In this document: positions 57,640-64,000 of the stretch, piece by piece
How positions within the stretch are numbered: position 1 is the first letter of the stretch
Layout of the letters: each line of letters begins with the position of its first letter
Program-made: the position numbers and the translations under genes
The notes under the pieces: generated by a model
The model's input: the letters and a program-made list of their open reading frames with translations, nothing else
Told to the model about the DNA's origin: nothing
The model's database searches: none
From: Fremontodendron californicum
Lineage: Eukaryota; Streptophyta; Magnoliopsida; Malvales; Malvaceae
Direction: 5' to 3'
Length of the DNA stretch: 64,000 bases
Assembly (NCBI GenBank): GCA_030761205.1
Contig: JAULJL010000024.1
Coordinates: 14,993,122 to 15,057,121, forward strand

Positions 57640-59626
57640 AAAAAAAAAAGAAAAAAAAAAAGGAAAAATATTGTGACATCATGAATGTGAGAATTCGAAT
57701 GATCCGAAATGCAAAATGAAATTTTGATTATCTATTTCCTCTGATGATTGCTTTTCAAGGAGAATATTCATACTTGATATGAGAAATGATCATTTTTCAT
57801 ATCCCTTTCACAAAGAGAAATTATCCATAGTCACCCCTATTGAGCTTAAGGAATTCTTTTTCTTTGAATCCTGATCAAGGATCACTCTCCACACTAGAGG
57901 GCAAATACGAGAAAGGATTTTCTCAAAAATCATGGTGAAATAAGTCCCAACTGGGAGACAGAAACAAAGCAAATTGAGCTCCGAAACAAGTACGGGTTCA
58001 CTCTGTCAAAATGGAGATACAAAACAAAAGAAATGGAAAAAAAATGTGTGAAAGAGATGCAAATTGAAAGTCAAGAACAAAGAAGAAAAGAAGGAAAAAG
58101 AAGTCCAGAAGGGACAAACGTTTCAAAAGGAATCTTCCTCAGTAAATGATCCTTAATCTGTTTATCCTCAAACACATATTTTGAGCCTACTAATCCTTTC
58201 TTTCTGAACCCTGAACTTTGGCCTACGTTACGTGCTTTAAAAGTCCATTTTGATCATGCGTGGATATTTAAATTGGAAAGTTTCTTCTTAGATTTTATCT
58301 CATCTCATCAAATTATCATTTCATTGTGAAAGAATTTAGAATTCTCGGATACATGGTGAAACAATAAGAAAAAAGAGAAACAATGAAGCTCTAGGGCGAA
58401 AACCTAAAAACGGGTAGTCTAGAGCAGAACAAGAAGAAATTCTAATGCCACACATTGGTTTCGCCGAAGCTATCAGTTTGAAGGATACAAGGAGCATCAA
58501 GGAACTCCTAGACATACAAAAAGGACAGCCTTTTCTTTAGAATTGATTTTGAAAGTTAAACCTTTTTGCTTCCAACATTGAACCTATCATGGCTAAGGTT
58601 AACACCTATCAAAATGCCATATTTAGAGATTGGAGGATTGGAGATTTAATTAAAACTTTTTTCCAAAAAATGTTTGGTTTTAAGGAATTCATGTTTTGAG
58701 AAAACTTACTCATGAGCCAAGACAAAAGGACATTCACCTTCTCCTCTTTATCAAGATGAAAAAGCTTTCCTAAACAAATTCAGACCTTATTGCATCAGCC
58801 TATTGATGTTGTTGCATTAAACCGTTCAAATCACTCAAAAAAATGAGGCTAATTTCCCATCTTGCTTAGAAATGTCTCTAATGGTGATCACCAATTTTTG
58901 AAAGACTTCAATTTCACATGTATTGGAAGAAATGAGATTGACATGACTTAGGAAGAACAAGCTGAAATTGAGATGTGTGTATGCTTTAGCAAAAAGATAA
59001 AGTTCATATTGTGCAAAGACATGAAACTTTGAGTTTATGAAGTCTAATTCTATGTTTTGGTTTTGATTAGGAAAACCGAAAGAAAGAATCTGCTGGGGCA
59101 AGGACAAGTTGGGAATACAAAACCATGTTATCTCTATCAACAAGATGACTTGGAAAATACGGATGTGAGATGGAGATTATTCCCTTTAACAAGAGAAAAT
59201 AGCAAAGAATGAGGAAACCTCGCCAGGACACGAGGAAAAAAAGGGAGATAATCAATCCTCTTAACATTCTCTTAATGTGAAATGATGTCATGCATCTCCA
59301 CAAGCATTCATACGTCATAAAATGAACATTTTGCAACTGCATCCTCATAGGTTGCATTGGCTTTTGCATCCATACAGTTGATCATTGCATTCACCAAGTA
59401 TTGAAAAAGCAACAAGGAAAAGAAGATAGGTTTCTTAGAAAGAGAAGGTTTTTTTTTTTTAAATTTGAAAAAAAAAAAACAGTTTGTCTGAAAAGAAAAA
59501 ATGTGAGTCTTGAGAACTTCTTGGAGACAAGGAAATCAAGGAAGTGTTGAGAATCCCAAAGTGATGAAAATTTTCAAAAAAATGAAAATGATTTTTTCAA
59601 AATATTGAGACTTTTATGGATGAGAA

Positions 59627-59780
59627 AGTTTTTAAAGTTGTGGAGCCTCTGTTGAGAGGAGCTTTAAAGTTTTTAAAGTTGTGGAGCCTCTGTTGAGAAG
59701 AGCTTTAAAGTTTTAAAGTTGTGGAGCCTCTGTTGAGAGGAGTTTTAAAGTTTTTAAAGTTGTGGAGCCTCGAAGGAGAA
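59627..59780 (+). repeat. About 41-bp tandem repeat, 3.5 copies
   Basis: The unit is approximately TTTTTAAAGTTGTGGAGCCT followed by CTGTTGAGAGGAGCTTTAAAG. Confidence 0.9.
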
Positions 59781-59807
59781 GTTTTTCAAAAAAAAGAAAA
59801 TTTGTTA

Positions 59808-60720
59808 AACCCAATGTAGCTGACATAAATTGTGATTAAGCCAGTCAAGTTGGCATGTTAGACTTAGTTAGGCCCAATGTAAGCTGGTACAGTAAGGGTG
59901 TAAGCCCAGTTGAAGTTGGCATCTTAGTTGGTTAAGCCCAATGTAGCTGGCATAAAAGGTGATTAAGCCCAGTAAAGTTGGCATGTTAGATGTGATTAAG
60001 CCCGATGTAGCTGGCATAAAAGGTGATTAAGCCCAGTCAAGTTGGCATGTTAGACTTAGTTAAGCCCAATGTAAGTTGGCATACTAAGGGTGTAAGCCCA
60101 GTTGAAGTTGGCATCTTAGTTGGTTAAGCCCAATGTAAGCTGGCACAGTAATGGTGTAAGCCTAGTTGGACTTGGCATCTTAGCTGGTCAAGCTCAATGT
60201 AAGCTGGCACAGTAAGGGTGTAAGCCCAGTTGAAGTTGGCATCTTAGTTGGTTAAGCCCAATGTAGCTGGCATAAAAGGTGATTAAGCCCAGTAAAGTTG
60301 GCATGTTAGATGTGAATAAGCCCGATGTAGCTGGCATAAAAGGTGATTAAGCCCCGTAAAGTTGGCATGTTAGATGTGATTAAGCCCATTGTAGCTGGCT
60401 TAAAAGGTGATTAAGCCCAGTAAAGTTGGCATGTTAGATGTGAATAAGCCCGATGTAGCTGGCATAAAAGGTGATTAAGCCTAGTAAAGTTGGCATGTTA
60501 GATGTGATTAAACCGATGTAGCTGGCATAAAAGGTGATTAAGCCCAGTAAAGTTGGCATGTTAGATGTGATTAAGCCCGATGTAGCTGGCACAAAAATGT
60601 TTAAGCCCAGTGAAGATGGCATTTTAAATTTGGTTAAGCCCGATGTAGCTGGCACAACAATGTTTAAGCCTAGTGAAGTTGGCATTTTAAATTTGGCATT
60701 TTAAATTTGGTTGATGATTT
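59808..60720 (+). repeat. Dimeric tandem array of about 64-bp units in the 3' UTR
   Basis: Two half-units alternate, TTAAGCCC(A/G)ATGTAGCTGG and TTAAGCCCAGT(A/C)AAGTTGGC, each followed by a short spacer. There are about 14 dimers with several variants. The sequence is unrelated to the 22-bp minisatellite in the same place of the other Ogre. Confidence 0.88.
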
Positions 60721-60739
60721 TAAATTTACCGTAGAGATA

Positions 60740-61080
60740 TTTTGTTTTAAAATCGAACTCGTTCTGCTTCTCTAATGAGTCGAATCCCGAGATTTACCAT
60801 AGAGATATTTGGTTTTAAAGTCGAACTCGTTTTGTTTTTCAAATGAGTCAAATATTTTGTTTTAAAATCGAACTCGTTTCCTTAAGATGGGTCAAGCCTT
60901 GATTAGTCAGGAAACTCAATTTAAGGACAAAATCTTCTATTTTCTTCTCTTGCAAATCGAACTCATTTCCTTAAGACAGGTCAAGCCTTGATTAGTCAGG
61001 GAATTCAATTTAAGGACAAAATCTTCTATTTTATTCTCTTGCAAATTAAACTCGTTTCCTTAAAACGGGTCAAGCCTTGA
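60740..61080 (+). repeat. Degenerate GTCGAACTCG-type repeats in the third element's 3' UTR
   Basis: AATCGAACTCGTT and GAGTCGAA words (60750-60860) are followed by three copies of ACTCGTTTCCTTAAGA...GGTCAAGCCTTGATTAGTCAGG...AATTTAAGGACAAAATCTTC. Related words occur once at 36020-36090 in the large Ogre. Confidence 0.75.
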
Positions 61081-61252
61081 TTAGTCAGGGAACTCAATTT
61101 AAGGACAAAATCTTCAATTTACAGCCTTCCAAAAAAATGATGAAATGATGAAAAAATGAAAACCCCTTTCCTTTCCTTCACATGTGATTTCACTAACCAG
61201 ACCAAATTAGTGTTTGTTTATCTTTGCCTGATTCCTGATTCTCAGCAATAGC

Positions 61253-61266
61253 CAAAGAGGGGCAGC
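61253..61266 (+). other. Polypurine tract of the third Ogre-like element
   Basis: AAAGAGGGGCAGC lies immediately before TGTAGACA. Confidence 0.75.
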
Positions 61267-64000
61267 TGTAGACACCTAATTTTGTCCGGACCACTAAATC
61301 AGGTATTCTTCTTCCTAAAGTGATGTTTCATAATGCAAAAAGGCTTTTCTCATCTTACAGGTGATACTCCGAGACTTAGTTTAAGGGGGGCAAGCTTGAA
61401 AAGTCAATTTGGAAAAAAGTCAACCCCGAAAAAGTCAATCCCAAAATGTCAACCCCAAAATGTCAACTACTAAAAAAGTCAACCCACATTCAAAATCAAG
61501 ATTCAAAATTTAATTGAACAATGGTGAAAGAATTTTGATAATCTAAGGTCTATAACAAAAGATGTGGAGTCTGAAAGATGGGTTACGGAGATTCAGTAGA
61601 AAGAAAAACCTAATTCGAAAATTTTGGGGAAAAGTGCTTAAAAGATCAAATTGGTCGAAATTGGAGGTTCCGAATGATAGATAAGCAATGACTACAGGTA
61701 ATGAAAAGGCCACTTGGAGGCAAAACTGATGGAAAAGTCAATTTGAAAGAAAATCGAGAATTAGGGTATTTTGTGGACTTTGGTGAAATTGGGAAAATTG
61801 CAGAAATGGCCCGATTCGGTAAAACTAAAGCCCCTAATTGATGAGGAGTGAGTAAAAAATGATAGCCCAAGGCTCAGTTTGAAGTAATTCTAAGAAAAGA
61901 GCCGATTGGAGGAAAAACAGAAAAATGAGGAAATTCCCAATACTGAAAAAAGGAAAAATCAAAACGGAGGGGATTTTGATCATAAAAATTGGGCATTTTT
62001 GGACCAACTCCAATTAAATATATGAAAAAGGCACAGAAAAAGAAAATCTGGAAATCGAACTTGTTTTGAACAAACCGGGCTTTAGAGACAAAAGGGCAAA
62101 CTTGGAAAATTCGAGAAAAATAGCAAACGAGCTCCAAAAATTCCCAAAACTTACAAATCTCAATCTTAAATCATTTGGAAGAAATTGATGAATAAAAATC
62201 CGGATTCGGAGTTCATTTGCAAAATGGCAAATTTCGGGCACACTAAGTTGAAAATTTCATAAGATAAATCCCGACAAAATAGCAAATGAGCTCAAAAAAT
62301 TTTGAAAACCTTCAGATCTCAATTTTTAATTATTTGGAAGACATTGGAAAAATAAAATCTAGAATCGGAGCTCGTTTACAAAATGTCAAATTTCGGGCCC
62401 ACTAAACTGAAATTCAAGAAAATAAATCCCAAAAAATAGCAAATGAGCTCGAAAAATTCTAAAAATATCAAGATCTCAATTTTAAATTATTTGGAAGAGA
62501 TTGGTGAAGAAAAATACAGATTCGGAGCTCGTTTAAAAAATGGTAAAAGTTTGGGTGCATTAAGGGACAATTTTGGAAATAAATTCGAAAAAATAGCAAA
62601 TGGGCTCGAAAAATTTTGAAAACTTCCATAATTTAATGTTTTATTATTTCGGAAGTATTGAAAAAATAAAATTTGGATTTGGAGTCCGTTTGCTATTTAA
62701 TTTGGTTTGGAGTCAAAAAGATCATTTTACCGAAGAAACCGAAGAGGGATTTTAAAAATTGGAGCTTGGGCTGGAATTCCAAGGGTTATTCAGACAAGCC
62801 CATAATGGAGAGTGATGTTTCTAAAATTTTGCATCCAAGGGCCAAGAGTGGATAGGAAGGTAGTTATTTTTCTTAGTTTGAGCCTTTGCAATTGTAACAC
62901 ATGGACCAATGCATGAAGAGAGATGACATCATATTTATGACTCATATTCATGACATCATATTAGTTAAGGGCTGATTAGATCTAAGGGGAGAATTTTACA
63001 TAGAAAGCATCTTGGATTAAGGGCCATTGGATATTAGAAAAAAAATGACAACTTTCTACACACTTCTACTACCATTCGGCCAAGGCATTTTGGGGAGGGG
63101 GAATTCAGATTTTTCATGAGGCTTGGAGGGATGAACAAGCGCAGTAGCTAGGGAGAAAACAAAGAAAAAAGAGAGGAGAAAAAAGAGAAGGAAAAAGAAA
63201 GGTTTTGGCTTGCTACTTCTTGATTTGGAAAGCTAGAGCAACGTAGCTATGTTCTTCATGTTTTTCTCATACTTTGTTGATATGATTTTGCTATTTTTAT
63301 TGTCATTTTATTTTCTTTTATGAAATAAACTTGTTTTTTAAAATAAGTGATAAGAAGTTTATACTTTGCATTTTGAAAGAAATCAAGAAAGCAACTTTTC
63401 ACCATTCTTTTTTCTACATGGCTGAATGGTGTTTTTTTAGGATGATTTTGTTTTTTTAAATTTGTTCAAGTTATTGGTTGTGGTAGGTTAGCTTACTTGT
63501 GGTAGATTAGCTTGATTGTGGTAGTTTAGCTCTAGACCATGCCATGTGTTTGTGATAATGTCATGCCATATTCATGTTTACTACCATTCGGCCATGATGA
63601 TTTCATTTTGCATGTTTGCATTTTTATCTTGTTCACTAGTTTAACATGCTTCCATTTAGACTTTGCATATTTAGGTTGTCATGTGTTTGTGAAAATGTCT
63701 AGCTATGTTCATGCATTTGCATTATGTTTGCTTAGTCTAACATGTTTCCTCTTAAGTCTTGTATTTAGTATACCATGTGTTTGTGTTAATGAGCATGCTA
63801 GGATTTCACCATTTAGGCCATAGGTCCATTCGGCTACCCCTTCATTTTGTGCTTTGTGTGCGCATTTTAATCTTGTTTAGTTGATAGGCTTGCATTTCCA
63901 TGCGATGATTTTTTGTATTTGATTTAGTATGCCATGTGTTTGTGTTATTGCCATGCATTTTTTAGGTCTAGGTCTCATTTGCATTGCCATGCATTTCATG
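61267..64000 (+). repeat. Start of the 3' LTR of the third Ogre-like element (partial)
   Basis: It starts TGTAGACACCTAATTTTGTC and follows the order of the other LTRs: GTCAACCCC-rich tract, 159-bp-type repeats beginning GCAAA(C/T)GAGCTC (about 62118, 62281, 62424), then CCATTCGGCCA words and CATGC-rich sequence to the window end. About half the LTR is present. Confidence 0.88.

Larger units (their letters stand above)
57640..61252 (+). other. 3' UTR of the third Ogre-like element
   Basis: It is non-coding. The first 700 bp matches the 3' UTR of the element at 17273-41738, 58400-59600 is diverged and AT-rich, and tandem arrays occupy 59627-59780 and 59808-60720. From 60740 to 61080 there are three GTCGAACTCG/AAGCCTTGATTAGTCAGG units of about 120 bp. 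Confidence 0.7.
57640..64000 (+). mobile_element. Tat/Ogre element, 5'-truncated, running off the window end
   Basis: From an A-rich junction near 57640-57665 the sequence aligns with 33820 onwards in the large Ogre: GGAATTCGAATGAT-like words, GATTGCTTTTCAAGGAGAAT, CCTGATCAAGGATCA and TACGTGCTTTAAAAGTCCAT. It then has its own tandem arrays, a polypurine tract and an LTR starting at 61267. No gag, pol or 5' LTR lies upstream, only spacer and the MULE, so the 5' part is missing or was never here. Confidence 0.85.

Overview
The window is nuclear DNA from a flowering plant, almost certainly a eudicot. It is AT-rich and dominated by nested LTR retrotransposons, and it holds one intact host gene with GT-AG splice sites. 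No bacterial, organellar, rRNA or tRNA gene was recognised. I estimate that more than 80% of the 64 kb is transposable-element sequence.

Layout. (1) 1-13678: the long LTR of a Tat/Ogre-type Ty3-gypsy element on the minus strand, cut off by the window start. Two related Copia insertions sit inside it: a solo LTR (1531-3293, duplication aacaa) and a complete but coding-dead element (5432-13585, duplication catct). The gypsy LTR itself interrupts an exon of a cyclophilin-40 (CYP40) fragment. (2) 13679-17272: a patch of old low-copy DNA with a rearranged CYP40 fragment and an intron-containing fragment of PEP carboxylase kinase (PPCK). The PPCK piece lies between roughly 125-bp inverted repeats, as in a gene-capturing (Pack-MULE-like) element. 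(3) 17273-41738: a full-length 24.5-kb Ogre/Tat retrotransposon on the plus strand. It has 5.4-5.9-kb LTRs, a primer-binding site, the extra ORF1, gag, protease, a G-patch segment, a probable intron, RT, a degenerate RNase H, an archaeal-type RNase H, integrase, a tandem-repeat 3' UTR and a polypurine tract. All reading frames are broken and the RT catalytic box is deleted. (4) 41739-45848: gene-poor spacer with a dispersed repeat and a 300-bp MITE. (5) 45849-51039: COG4, a conserved oligomeric Golgi subunit, in two exons separated by a 2.9-kb intron that carries a second MITE. (6) 51399-57167: a structurally complete Mutator-like element (MULE) with about 760-bp TIRs, a 10-bp target duplication, an apparently intact 882-residue transposase with one intron, and a 12.6-copy 97-bp tandem array. 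(7) 57640-64000: the 3' UTR and start of the 3' LTR of another Tat/Ogre element, lacking its 5' half here.

The only host function with an intact reading frame is COG4 (Golgi tethering and vesicle traffic). The MULE is the only element that could still encode its own mobility. The most unusual structure is in its TIRs. Each TIR holds four perfect or near-perfect hairpins of alternating orientation whose 7-base loops (CCCCCCA and TGGGGGG) are exact complements. Retroelement parts were assigned by reading motifs and by comparison with family architecture from memory; no database search was possible.
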